Assembly (NCBI GenBank): GCA_963697345.1 | Contig: CAVONS010000008.1 | Coordinates: 434,001-498,000 of the forward strand | DNA from: Prado023 sp963697345 | GTDB taxonomy: Bacteria > Actinomycetota > Actinomycetes > S36-B12 > CAIYMF01 | DNA length: 64,000 bases | Direction: 5' to 3' | Shown: positions 25,415-33,355 of the stretch, in pieces | How positions within the stretch are numbered: the first letter of the stretch is position 1 | Layout: every line of letters begins with the position of its first letter | Translations under genes and position numbers: made by a program | The notes under the pieces: generated by a model | The model's database searches: none | What the model was told of the DNA's origin: nothing | What the model saw: only the letters and a program-made list of their open reading frames with translations

Positions 25415-25421
25415 GCCGGAC

Positions 25422-25427
25422 AGGGTA
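25422..25427 (-). promoter_or_regulatory. TACCCT -10 box, leaderless nucS
   Basis: On the minus strand TACCCT, 7 nt, then the nucS ATG at 25414. Confidence 0.5.
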
Positions 25428-25570
25428 CTTGTCCCGAGGCGCACAGGGGCCGGCCCCGCCGCCCGCAGGGCCGCCCGCCGTGCGACTCCGGCCCAGTGGC
25501 AGACTGGCACGCGGAGAGCCGGAACCGGCTGTCCCTTGGGCTGTTCACGCAGTGTGTCGGGAGGATCGAG

Positions 25571-27346
25571 ATGGGCCAGATCAGCAGGGTGGGCGTCGTC
25601 GGACTGGGCACGATGGGTGCTGGGATCGTGGAGGTCCTGGCGCGAGCCGGGATCGACGTGATCGGCGTCGAGGTCACCGGGGAGACGCTGGCTGGGGGTC
25701 GGGCCCGGATCGAGACCTCGATGGCGCGTGCGCAGGAGCGCGGGAAGCTGTCCGGCGAGGACGTGGTGGCTGCTTTGGGCCGGGTCCGCTTCACCACCGA
25801 CATCGATGATCTGTCCGACCGCGAGCTGGTGATCGAGTCGGTCACCGAGGACCGGGAGATCAAGCGGGCCGTCGTGGCCTCGCTGGACTCCCTGCTCGAT
25901 CCGAGCGCGATCATCGCCACCAACACCTCGAGCCTGTCGGTCACGGAGCTGGCGGTGGCCACCGGGCGGTCGGACCGCGTCCTGGGCATGCACTTCTTCA
26001 ACCCGGCCCCGGTGCTTTCGTTCATGGAGATCGTCCGGACCGTGGTGACGTCCCAGGAGGTCGTGGACCAGGCTGTCGAGTTCGCCGAGTCCCTGGGCAA
26101 GAGTCCCGTCGTCGTCGGTGACCGGGCCGGCTTCATCGCCAACGCCCTGCTGTTCGGCTACCTGAACCACGCGGCCACGATGTACGAGGCTCGGTACGCC
26201 TCCCGTGAGGACATCGATGCCGCGATGCGGCTGGGCTGCGGCTATCCGATGGGTCCGCTGGCGCTGCTGGACCTGATCGGCCTGGACACCGCGTACAAGA
26301 TCCTGGACACCATGTACCGGGAGAGCCGGGACCGCCTGCACGCGCCGGCCCCCATCCTCAAGCAGATGGTCACCGCGGGAATGAAGGGCCGAAAGTCCGG
26401 CAAGGGCTTCTACAGCTACGAAGCACCCGGGTCATCGAACGTCGTCCCCGATGCCCTGACCCCGGCAGCCGGCGGCGCGCTGGGCGCAGGTCGGAGCGTG
26501 GAGAAGGTGGGGGTGGTCGGATCGGGAACGATGGCCACAGGCATCATCGAGGTGTTCATCAAGTCCGGATTCCAGACCGTGTATGTCGCGCGATCCGACG
26601 AGAAGGTGGCCACGGTCCGTGCCGCGCTGGAGCGCTCGCTGGCCAAGGCTGTGCAGCGCGGCAAGCTCAGCGAGGAGGCGCAGGCCGAGGCTCTGGCCCG
26701 TGTCACTGGGACCACCACGCTGGACGACCTGGCCGATGTCGACCTCGTGGTTGAAGCCGTGGTCGAGGAGATCGGGGTCAAGACGACGCTGTTCTCGAAC
26801 CTCGATGAGATCTGCAAGCCCGGCGCAGTGCTGGCGACAACCACCTCGAGCCTGCCCGTGGTCGAGATGGCCGCAGTCACGAGTCGGCCGGCAGACGTGG
26901 TCGGTATGCACTTCTTCAACCCGGCGGCCATCATGAAGCTCGTCGAGATCGTGGCGCATGTGTCGACCGCCCCGGATGTCCTGGCCACTGCCGCCGACGT
27001 GTGCCGGCGCACCGGCAAGCACGCGGTGCACTGCGGTGACAGGGCGGGCTTCATCGTCAACGCGCTGCTCTTCCCGTACCTCAACGACGCCGTGCGGATG
27101 CTCGAGGCGCACTACGCGTCGGCCGACGAGATCGACCTGGCGATGAAGATGGGTTGTGGCCTGCCGATGGGTCCCTTCGCGCTGCTCGACGTCGTCGGCA
27201 ACGACGTCTCGTTGGCGATCCAGCAGACCCTGTACCGGGAGTTCCGCGAGCCCGGGTTCGCCCCGGCCCCGATGCTCGAGCACCTGGTCACGGCAGGGTA
27301 CCTGGGCCGCAAGACGGGCCGCGGATTCCGCTCCTACGCGAAGTAG
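25571..27346 (+). CDS. Tandem-duplicated 3-hydroxyacyl-CoA dehydrogenase
   Basis: The 591-aa protein contains two complete dehydrogenase units. Unit 1 (about 5-290) has GLGTMGAG, the catalytic region GMHFFNPAPVLSF and ends GRKSGKGFYSY. Unit 2 (about 310-591) has GSGTMATG, GMHFFNPAAIMKL and ends GRKTGRGFRSY. Single units normally work as dimers, so the fusion may be an intramolecular dimer. Large proteins of this double form occur in streptomycetes. Both dinucleotide loops are intact, although the second has Ala-Thr where the family has Gly-Ala/Ser. The ATG at 25571 follows GGGAGGA. Role: fatty-acid oxidation or PHB-type C4 metabolism. Confidence 0.88.
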   Translation: MGQISRVGVVGLGTMGAGIVEVLARAGIDVIGVEVTGETLAGGRARIETSMARAQERGKLSGEDVVAALGRVRFTTDIDDLSDRELVIESVTEDREIKRAVVASLDSLLDPSAIIATNTSSLSVTELAVATGRSDRVLGMHFFNPAPVLSFMEIVRTVVTSQEVVDQAVEFAESLGKSPVVVGDRAGFIANALLFGYLNHAATMYEARYASREDIDAAMRLGCGYPMGPLALLDLIGLDTAYKILDTMYRESRDRLHAPAPILKQMVTAGMKGRKSGKGFYSYEAPGSSNVVPDALTPAAGGALGAGRSVEKVGVVGSGTMATGIIEVFIKSGFQTVYVARSDEKVATVRAALERSLAKAVQRGKLSEEAQAEALARVTGTTTLDDLADVDLVVEAVVEEIGVKTTLFSNLDEICKPGAVLATTTSSLPVVEMAAVTSRPADVVGMHFFNPAAIMKLVEIVAHVSTAPDVLATAADVCRRTGKHAVHCGDRAGFIVNALLFPYLNDAVRMLEAHYASADEIDLAMKMGCGLPMGPFALLDVVGNDVSLAIQQTLYREFREPGFAPAPMLEHLVTAGYLGRKTGRGFRSYAK

Positions 27347-27349
27347 GGC

Positions 27350-28117
27350 TCAGGCCTCGCGGTCCATCGCCGCGAACGTGGGGAGATCGTTCCAGCGCTG
27401 CATGCTGCCGGCCCACGTGGTCGGCAGGGGTGCCGTGCCCGGCAGGACCGCACCCACGATGCCGTCCAGGGCGATCCGGGCGTACTTCTCGCCGACCCAC
27501 AGGTGCTTGGCGCCCTCGACGCCGATGATCTGGGCCTGCCCCACGTCGGCGAAGCGGCTCCTGACGTCCGCGGGTCCGGCGAACTCGTCGAACTCGGGGA
27601 CCAGTGCGGTGATCGGCCGATGTGACTGCGCCCAGCCCGCGACGTCCGTGTCATCCGACCAGCGTCCGGGCGGCGAGAGCAGCACCGCGCCGACCGTGGG
27701 TTCCACGTTGCCCCAGCGCAGGATCACGTCGGTGCCGAACGACCAGCCGACCAACCACGGATCCAGGAATCCCTGGGAGACCACCTCGGCCAGTGCGGCG
27801 GTGAGGTCCTGTCCCTCGCCGACGTTCGACTCGAACGCACCCTCGCTGGTACCGCCGCCGGCAGTGGTACCACGTGTGTTGAAGCGCAGGACGCCGATCC
27901 CGGCCAACGCGGGCAGGCGCCACGCGGCCTTGCGGATGAGGTGGCTGTCCATCGACCCGCCGTGTGTGGGCAGCGGGTGGCAGAACACGATGACTGCGCG
28001 TGGATCAGTGTCCGCGGGCAGGGACCACTCGCCCACGAGGCGCACGCCGTCCTCGGTGAGCAGCGAGATCGGATGTCGCCGTGCGGGCAGGATCGAGTTG
28101 GCCGAGATGTGGGTCAC
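27350..28117 (-). CDS. Alpha/beta hydrolase, dienelactone-hydrolase-like
   Basis: A 255-aa cytoplasmic alpha/beta hydrolase. FCHPLPTHGGSMDSHLIRK is the oxyanion region seen in COG2945-type hydrolases, the nucleophile elbow is GWSFG, FNTRGTTAGGG follows the third strand, and GAKHLWVGEKY carries the catalytic His. Substrate unknown. The stop is 3 bp from the convergent tandem dehydrogenase. The GTG at 28117 lies 6 nt after TACCCT, fitting a leaderless transcript. Confidence 0.8.
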   Translation of the reverse strand: MTHISANSILPARRHPISLLTEDGVRLVGEWSLPADTDPRAVIVFCHPLPTHGGSMDSHLIRKAAWRLPALAGIGVLRFNTRGTTAGGGTSEGAFESNVGEGQDLTAALAEVVSQGFLDPWLVGWSFGTDVILRWGNVEPTVGAVLLSPPGRWSDDTDVAGWAQSHRPITALVPEFDEFAGPADVRSRFADVGQAQIIGVEGAKHLWVGEKYARIALDGIVGAVLPGTAPLPTTWAGSMQRWNDLPTFAAMDREA

Positions 28118-28123
28118 GTCTCA

Positions 28124-28129
28124 AGGGTA
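28124..28129 (-). promoter_or_regulatory. TACCCT -10 box, leaderless hydrolase gene
   Basis: On the minus strand TACCCT, 6 nt, then the GTG at 28117. Confidence 0.5.
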
Positions 28130-28194
28130 GGTCCCCGCGCGACGGTGGGCCCCCGGCCCTGCGCGACCTGCGGGCGGGGATGCTCGGCGCCCGG

Positions 28195-28473
28195 TCAGGC
28201 AGGTCCGCGTCGCGAGCGGGCCTGCCAGCACGGGGTGTGCCAGTGCCGGCGGTAGTCCTCGCCGTCGTGCCGGTCGGCTCGCCAGGCGACCACGTGGGCG
28301 ATCCCTGGGCGGATCTCCTGCTGGCACCCCGGGCAGCGGTACGCCTTCGTGGCACCCGCCCCCGTGATGCGCCGGACGTGCCATTCGCCGTCGGGATGGG
28401 ACTGGGAGGCCTGGACCGAGCCAACCGGGCGCGGGGGAGCTGCCGCATCGACACGGCGGTTCTTGCGACCCAT
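28195..28473 (-). CDS. Small zinc-ribbon protein conserved in actinobacteria
   Basis: A 92-aa basic protein with a disordered, Pro/Arg-rich N-terminus (MGRKNRRVDAAAPPRP) and a likely zinc site formed by RCPGC (near residue 49) and HWHTPCW (near 80). The WHVRRITGAGATKAYRCPGC and GIAHVVAW segments match a family that databases often label ATP/GTP-binding protein, although no nucleotide-binding motif is visible. Function unknown. A longer frame exists, but the ATG at 28473 lies 6 nt after TACGGT, as expected of a leaderless transcript. It is divergent from the hydrolase gene at 28583. Confidence 0.8.
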   Translation of the reverse strand: MGRKNRRVDAAAPPRPVGSVQASQSHPDGEWHVRRITGAGATKAYRCPGCQQEIRPGIAHVVAWRADRHDGEDYRRHWHTPCWQARSRRGPA

Positions 28474-28479
28474 GTGATC

Positions 28480-28485
28480 ACCGTA
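28480..28485 (-). promoter_or_regulatory. TACGGT -10 box, leaderless zinc-ribbon gene
   Basis: On the minus strand TACGGT, 6 nt, then the ATG at 28473. Confidence 0.5.
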
Positions 28486-28570
28486 GCTGCCTGATTCGCA
28501 AGGACGAGTGAGATCGACGTGAGGCTCGTGGAGGATGTTGGGCCGCATGTGGTCGGCCCCTGCACACCGG

Positions 28571-28576
28571 TAGCCT
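28571..28576 (+). promoter_or_regulatory. TAGCCT -10 box, leaderless hydrolase gene
   Basis: TAGCCT is followed by 6 nt and the ATG at 28583. Confidence 0.55.
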
Positions 28577-28582
28577 CGGGGG

Positions 28583-29365
28583 ATGATTCACCACCATGAG
28601 TCCGGGGCCGGTCCGGACGTCGTCCTGCTGCACGCGTTCCCCGTCGACGCCACGCTCTGGACGCCCCAGCGGATCGCCCTTGCCGACGCTGGGTTCCGTG
28701 TCATCACCCCCGATCTGCCCGGATTCGGAGGCAGCGCGCTGCCAGATGCCACTCCGAGCCTGGATGTCATGGCCGACGAGGTTGCTGGGCTGCTGGACCT
28801 GCTGGGTGTGCGGGAGGCAGTCGTCGGCGGATTGTCCATGGGTGGCTACGTGGCGATGGCGATGCTGCGCAGGCATCCCGAGCGGGTGTCCCGGCTGGTC
28901 CTGGCAGACACCAAGGGCACGGCGGACACACCGGAGGCGGCGGCCAACCGCGAGGCGGTCGCCCGAGGAGTTGAGGCGGCAGGTTCAACCGGTGACCTCG
29001 CCGAGGCCATGCTGCCCAACCTGCTCGGGGCCACGACCCGTGCGCAGCGTCCCCACGTCGCTGACACAGTGCGGCGGTGGATCAGGGCCCAGCCTGCGGC
29101 TGCGGTGGCCTGGGCCCAGCGCGCCATGGCTGCGCGCCCAGACTCTGTCGTGGACATCACCGCGTTCGGTCGGCCGGTGCTGGTCCTGCACGGCGACGAG
29201 GACCTCATCTCACCTGCCCCTGACGCCGCGATCATGGCCGATGCCGCCCGTTCCGGGGGCAGCGCCACGACAGTCGTGGAGATCGCCGGAGCAGGACACC
29301 TGACGGCGGTGGAGGATCCCGACCAGGTCAGCCGGGCGCTGCTGGAGTGGCTCGGGACGCCCTGA
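28583..29365 (+). CDS. Alpha/beta-fold hydrolase
   Basis: A 260-aa hydrolase of the large esterase/lactonase group. It has VVLLHAFPVDATLW (oxyanion hole), the nucleophile Ser in GLSMGGYVAM, an acidic residue in VLHGDEDLIS and the catalytic His in IAGAGHLTAVEDP. The fold is complete but no substrate is implied. It is transcribed divergently from the small zinc-ribbon gene and converges on otsB, with a hairpin between them at 29374-29396. Confidence 0.85.
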   Translation: MIHHHESGAGPDVVLLHAFPVDATLWTPQRIALADAGFRVITPDLPGFGGSALPDATPSLDVMADEVAGLLDLLGVREAVVGGLSMGGYVAMAMLRRHPERVSRLVLADTKGTADTPEAAANREAVARGVEAAGSTGDLAEAMLPNLLGATTRAQRPHVADTVRRWIRAQPAAAVAWAQRAMAARPDSVVDITAFGRPVLVLHGDEDLISPAPDAAIMADAARSGGSATTVVEIAGAGHLTAVEDPDQVSRALLEWLGTP

Positions 29366-29373
29366 GCCCGCCC

Positions 29374-29396
29374 GCCCAGCCGGTATCCGGCAGGGC
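29374..29396. terminator. Bidirectional terminator hairpin
   Basis: GCCC-A-GCCGG, loop TAT, CCGGC-A-GGGC: nine pairs with one A-A mismatch, placed between the convergent hydrolase gene (ends 29365) and otsB (ends 29408). Confidence 0.65.
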
Positions 29397-29407
29397 AAGT
29401 CTCCCGG

Positions 29408-30178
29408 TCACCGGGCGTGCTTGCCGTTGCCGTTCGCAGCGCGAAGGCGGGCCAGCGTGCCGAGTGCCTCCACCATCTCGGTGGGTCCGGGCACCCGGTG
29501 CCGAGCCAGGCTCTGTCCGGGTCCCACCCTGATCGCGACATCGGTCGATCGAAGGACGGCCATCGCAGACTCGTCGGTGACGTCGTCACCGGCGAACAGG
29601 ACCTGTTGATCGGGGTCGGCGTCGATGAGCGCCCGCAGGGCCGAGCCCTTGTCCAGCGGCCGGACGGAGATCTCGATCACGAGCTTGCCCTCGAGGCAGA
29701 ACGTGCCCTCAGTCCGATGGGCGATGTCACGGACCAGGTCAGTGGCCTGCGCACCCTGCGGGTCCGGCATCCCACGGACGTGGACGGCCAGGCCGGCGGG
29801 CTTGTCCTCGACGCGGATCCCGGGCAGTCCGGCCACCGCGCCGGCAACCTCGGACCGGATCCCGGTCAGCAGCGCCGACTCCTTGGCCGACAGCGGGACG
29901 GGGGGGCCAGACTCCTGCCCGTGTGAGCCGATCAACCCGGCCACCTGGCCCGCGCCGCTGACCTGCGCGAGGTCATCGCGAGCGCGACCGGACAGCAGGA
30001 ACACCGCCGTGCCCGGGATCGAGGCGAGCTGATCAAGCCGATCCAACGCCCCGGTCAGCGGGCGCGCATCGGAGGGAACCGCAACGATGGGCGAGATGGT
30101 GCCGTCGAAGTCGAGCACGACGAGCACCCGCTCGGCGCGCGCGAGGCCGGCCAGGGCAGCCTGGAGCTCAGGTGTCAT
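29408..30178 (-). CDS. otsB: Trehalose-6-phosphate phosphatase
   Basis: OtsB removes the phosphate from trehalose 6-phosphate. The 256-aa HAD-family protein has the nucleophile motif LDFDGT (Asp23 and Asp25), the LLSGRARDDL motif, and the C-terminal metal motif GDDVTDESAM. A start further out at 30247 would add 23 Ser/Pro-rich residues entirely inside otsA; the ATG at 30178 overlaps otsA by only 11 bp and fits the family N-terminus. It is the last gene of the apparent treS-otsA-otsB run. Confidence 0.93.
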   Translation of the reverse strand: MTPELQAALAGLARAERVLVVLDFDGTISPIVAVPSDARPLTGALDRLDQLASIPGTAVFLLSGRARDDLAQVSGAGQVAGLIGSHGQESGPPVPLSAKESALLTGIRSEVAGAVAGLPGIRVEDKPAGLAVHVRGMPDPQGAQATDLVRDIAHRTEGTFCLEGKLVIEISVRPLDKGSALRALIDADPDQQVLFAGDDVTDESAMAVLRSTDVAIRVGPGQSLARHRVPGPTEMVEALGTLARLRAANGNGKHAR

Positions 30179-31637
30179 CGTGAGTCCGTTCCGGGAGGCT
30201 GGCGAGGAACTCCCGGGCCCATCGGGCGACATCGTGGCTGAAGACACCTGAACGCAACGACGCCATGCGGGACTGCGCGCTCAGGTCCGGCTCGTTCACC
30301 GCGCGCATGATCGTGCGCTTCATGCCACCGATGTCGTAGGGATTGGTCAGCCAGGCGTCGGTCATCTGCTCGGAGGCGCCCGTGAACTCGCTGAGGACCA
30401 GCGCACCGCGATTGTTGATCCGGGCAGCCACGTACTCCTTGGCCACCAGGTTCATCCCGTCGCGCAGCGGGGTCACCAGCATCACGTCCGCTGCGCAGTA
30501 CAGGGCCGCGAGCTCCTCGGGTCCCATCGCCTGGTGCATGTAGTGGATCGGGTTCGTGCCCAACGGACCCAGTGATCCATTCGCGCGGCTGACCAGCAGC
30601 TCCACGTCGGAGCGGATCTTCTGGTACTCCTCGACCTTCGCCCTGGTCGGGGGCGCCACCTGGATGAAGGCGGTGCGTTTGGGGTCCAGCTCCCCATCCA
30701 GGAGAAGCTCGGTGACGGCCTGGATCCGGACGTCGATCCCCTTGGTGTAGTCCAACCGGTCGACCCCGAGCAGCAGGACGTCCGGATCGCCGACGTCGGT
30801 ACGGATCTGCTTGGCCCGTTGCTGGACCTCGGGAAGAGCTGCAAGGTCCGCGTAGTCGCTGGCCCGGATGCCGATCGGGAACGCGGCCACCGTGACGCGG
30901 CGCATGCCGGTGGCCTCCTCGACCTCGAAGCCCCCCTCGACCTCCTGTGCGTCGAGGAACCGGCCGACGAGCCGCCGGAAGTTCACGGCCGCGTCGTTGG
31001 TCTGGAAGCCGACGACGTCGGCGCCCATCAGTCCTTCGAGGATCTGGGTGCGCCACGGCAGCTGGCTGAACACCTCCACAGGCGGGAACGGGATGTGCAG
31101 GAAGAACCCGATCCGCAGGTCCGGGCGCCGCTCGCGCAGCATGCTGGGCACCAGCTGCAGCTGGTAGTCGTGCACCCAGACGCGCGCTCCCATCGGAGCC
31201 GTCTGCGCCACCAGGTCGGCGAACCGCTCGCTGACTCGGCGGTGGGCCTCGAACTGGCTGCGATGGTAGACGGGGGCGACGATGCCACCGTGGTAGTTGG
31301 GCCACAGGGCGCCATTGGAGAAGCCGTCGTAGTGCGCGGTGATCTCGGACCGGGACAGCGGCACCTCGACGAGCTCGAGGTCACCCACGAGCGCCGGAGG
31401 TTCGGGAGGGGCAGCCGAGGAACCGGCAGGATCCTCGGTCGCCTGGCCGCTCCAGCCCACCCAGATCGCCTCCTGTCCGCGCAGGACGGACTCCATCGCC
31501 GAGACGAGCCCACCCGGAGCCCGGCGCCAGCCCTCATCGGCATCGAACTCCAGGGGAAGGCGGTTGGCGACGATCACCAGGTCGGGTCCACCTTCACGAT
31601 CCTTGCCGCGCCGTCGTGATCTCCTGTCGAACCTCAC
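30168..31637 (-). CDS. otsA: Trehalose-6-phosphate synthase
   Basis: OtsA joins UDP- or ADP-glucose to glucose 6-phosphate. The 489-aa GT20 enzyme has VIVANRLPL and GGLVSAMES at the N-terminus, VWVHDYQLQLVPSMLR and FLHIPFPPVEVFSQLPWR in the middle, and VDRLDYTKGI and PLRDGMNLVAKEYVA in the C-terminal Rossmann domain. A basic lead (RRSRRRGKDREGG) precedes the fold. It lies 20 bp after treS on the same strand and overlaps otsB. Confidence 0.96.
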   Translation of the reverse strand: MRFDRRSRRRGKDREGGPDLVIVANRLPLEFDADEGWRRAPGGLVSAMESVLRGQEAIWVGWSGQATEDPAGSSAAPPEPPALVGDLELVEVPLSRSEITAHYDGFSNGALWPNYHGGIVAPVYHRSQFEAHRRVSERFADLVAQTAPMGARVWVHDYQLQLVPSMLRERRPDLRIGFFLHIPFPPVEVFSQLPWRTQILEGLMGADVVGFQTNDAAVNFRRLVGRFLDAQEVEGGFEVEEATGMRRVTVAAFPIGIRASDYADLAALPEVQQRAKQIRTDVGDPDVLLLGVDRLDYTKGIDVRIQAVTELLLDGELDPKRTAFIQVAPPTRAKVEEYQKIRSDVELLVSRANGSLGPLGTNPIHYMHQAMGPEELAALYCAADVMLVTPLRDGMNLVAKEYVAARINNRGALVLSEFTGASEQMTDAWLTNPYDIGGMKRTIMRAVNEPDLSAQSRMASLRSGVFSHDVARWAREFLASLPERTHDDT

Positions 31638-31657
31638 CGGGGAAACATCTCCTCTTC

Positions 31658-33343
31658 CTAGAAGTCGTGGTCGTGTTCCCGCAGTTCAAAGGTCAGGAAC
31701 CCGAACGGGGGGAGCGTGAGCAGGTAGGGCAACTCTCCGATCGCGGGGAACTCCACACCGCCGAGCAGCTCGATCGGACGCAGCCCGGCGTACTCGCTCA
31801 AGCCCAGTTCCACGGGCTGGGCGGCTGCCGAGAAGTTGGCGACACACAGGACAGTCCGGTGGCGTGCGGAATCCGGCGTGCGGGTGTAGCCGAGGACTGC
31901 GCTGTTGGTCACGGGCAGGAGGCTCAGGCCGCCTGTCCCGAAGATCGGGTGCTCTCGGCGAACCTTGATCATGAGCCGCATCCACTGCAGGAACGACGAC
32001 TGGTTGCGTCGGCTGGACTCGACGTTGCGCACCCCGAACCCGTACACCGGGTCCATCGACGGAGGAAGGTAGACGGAGGCGAAGTCGGCGCGGGAGAAGC
32101 CACCGTTGCGGTCCGGGGTCCACTGCATGGGGGTCCGGACGCCGTCGCGATCACCCAGGTTCACGTTGTCGCCCATGCCGAGCTCGTCGCCGTAGTAGAG
32201 GATCGGCGTGCCCGGCAGGGTGAACAGCAACGAATGCAGCAGCTCGGCCTGGCGACGGTCGTTGTCCACGAGTGGGAACAGGCGCCGGCTGATCCCCACG
32301 TTGCGGCGCATCCGTGGGTCGGTGGCGTACTGCTGGTACATGTAGTCCCGCTCCTCGTCGGTGACCATCTCCAGGGTCAGCTCGTCGTGGTTGCGCAGGA
32401 AGATGCCCCACTGGCAGCCCTCAGGGATCGACGGGATGCTGGCCAGGATGTTCTCCACCGAGGTGGCGTCCTGGCGGCGCAGGGCCATGAACATGCGGGG
32501 CATCAGGGGGAAGTGGAAGCACATGTGGCACTCGTCGCCGTTGCCGTAGTACTCCACCACATCCTCGGGCCACTGGTTGGCCTCCGCCAGCAGCACCGTG
32601 CCGGGGAATCGCTCGTCGACGTGCGCGCGCAGGCGCTTGAGGAAGTCGTGGGTCTGGGGGAGGTTCTCCCCGTTGGTCCCGTCCGCCTCGAACAAGTAGG
32701 GCACGGCGTCCAGCCGGAACCCGTCCAGGCCGAGGGCCAGCCAGTGGTCGACGACGTCGAGCATGGCCTGCTGGACGTCGGGGTTGTTGTAGTTCAGGTC
32801 CGGCTGGTGGCTGTAGAAGCGGTGCCAGTAGAACTGCCCCCGCTGGCTGTCCCAGGCCCAGTTGCTGGACTCGGAGTCGACGAAGATGATCCGCGCCTCG
32901 GACCATGTGGTGTCGTCGTCGGACCAGACGTACCAGTCGGCCTTGGGATTGTCCCTGCTCGAGCGGGACTCCTGGAACCACGCGTGCTGGTCAGAGGTGT
33001 GGTTGACCACGAGGTCAGCCACCACGCGGATCCCACGCTTGTGGGCCTCGTCGATCAGGGTGATGGCGTCGTCCAGGGTCCCGTAGTCGGGGTGCACCGA
33101 CACGAAGTCGGCGATGTCGTACCCGCCGTCCTTGAGCGGGGAGTCGTAGAACGGCAGCAGCCAGAGGCAGTCCACGCCGAGCCACTGCAGGTAGTCCAGC
33201 TTCGCCGTCAGGCCACGCAGGTCGCCGTTGCCGTCGGCGGTCGCATCGAAGAATCCACGGACGAACACCTCGTAGATGACCGCGTTTCGGTACCACTCAG
33301 GGTCGGACTCGCCTGAGTGGCTGAACGAACCTGGAAGGGGCAT
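31658..33343 (-). CDS. treS: Trehalose synthase (maltose alpha-D-glucosyltransferase)
   Basis: TreS interconverts maltose and trehalose. The 561-aa GH13 enzyme opens with DPEWYRNAVIYEVFVRGFFDATADGNGD and contains the catalytic Asp in DGFRLDAVPYLFE, the acid Glu in VLLAEANQWPEDV and FLRNHDELTLEM. It is the stand-alone form with no fused maltokinase, and no pep2 gene lies nearby. Together with otsA and otsB it gives two trehalose routes, and it links to GlgE and GlgB further on. The ATG at 33343 lies 6 nt after TAATCT, fitting a leaderless transcript. It is 9 bp from the ccr stop on the same strand. Confidence 0.95.
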   Translation of the reverse strand: MPLPGSFSHSGESDPEWYRNAVIYEVFVRGFFDATADGNGDLRGLTAKLDYLQWLGVDCLWLLPFYDSPLKDGGYDIADFVSVHPDYGTLDDAITLIDEAHKRGIRVVADLVVNHTSDQHAWFQESRSSRDNPKADWYVWSDDDTTWSEARIIFVDSESSNWAWDSQRGQFYWHRFYSHQPDLNYNNPDVQQAMLDVVDHWLALGLDGFRLDAVPYLFEADGTNGENLPQTHDFLKRLRAHVDERFPGTVLLAEANQWPEDVVEYYGNGDECHMCFHFPLMPRMFMALRRQDATSVENILASIPSIPEGCQWGIFLRNHDELTLEMVTDEERDYMYQQYATDPRMRRNVGISRRLFPLVDNDRRQAELLHSLLFTLPGTPILYYGDELGMGDNVNLGDRDGVRTPMQWTPDRNGGFSRADFASVYLPPSMDPVYGFGVRNVESSRRNQSSFLQWMRLMIKVRREHPIFGTGGLSLLPVTNSAVLGYTRTPDSARHRTVLCVANFSAAAQPVELGLSEYAGLRPIELLGGVEFPAIGELPYLLTLPPFGFLTFELREHDHDF

Positions 33344-33349
33344 ATGGCG

Positions 33350-33355
33350 AGATTA
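33350..33355 (-). promoter_or_regulatory. TAATCT -10 box, leaderless treS
   Basis: On the minus strand TAATCT, 6 nt, then the treS ATG at 33343. The box lies within the last codon and stop region of ccr, so treS-otsAB can be transcribed independently. Confidence 0.55.

Noticed and set aside
27156..28130. 324-codon plus-strand frame opposite the hydrolase gene
   Set aside because: It begins inside the tandem dehydrogenase in the wrong frame and then runs antisense to a clear hydrolase with GWSFG.
31616..33316. Long open frame (566 codons) opposite treS
   Set aside because: Rich in Gly, Val, His and Gln with no domain; treS on the other strand is unmistakable. Long antisense frames are expected at this GC content. 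The same applies to frames opposite glgB, the permease-SBP gene, ecm and glgX.
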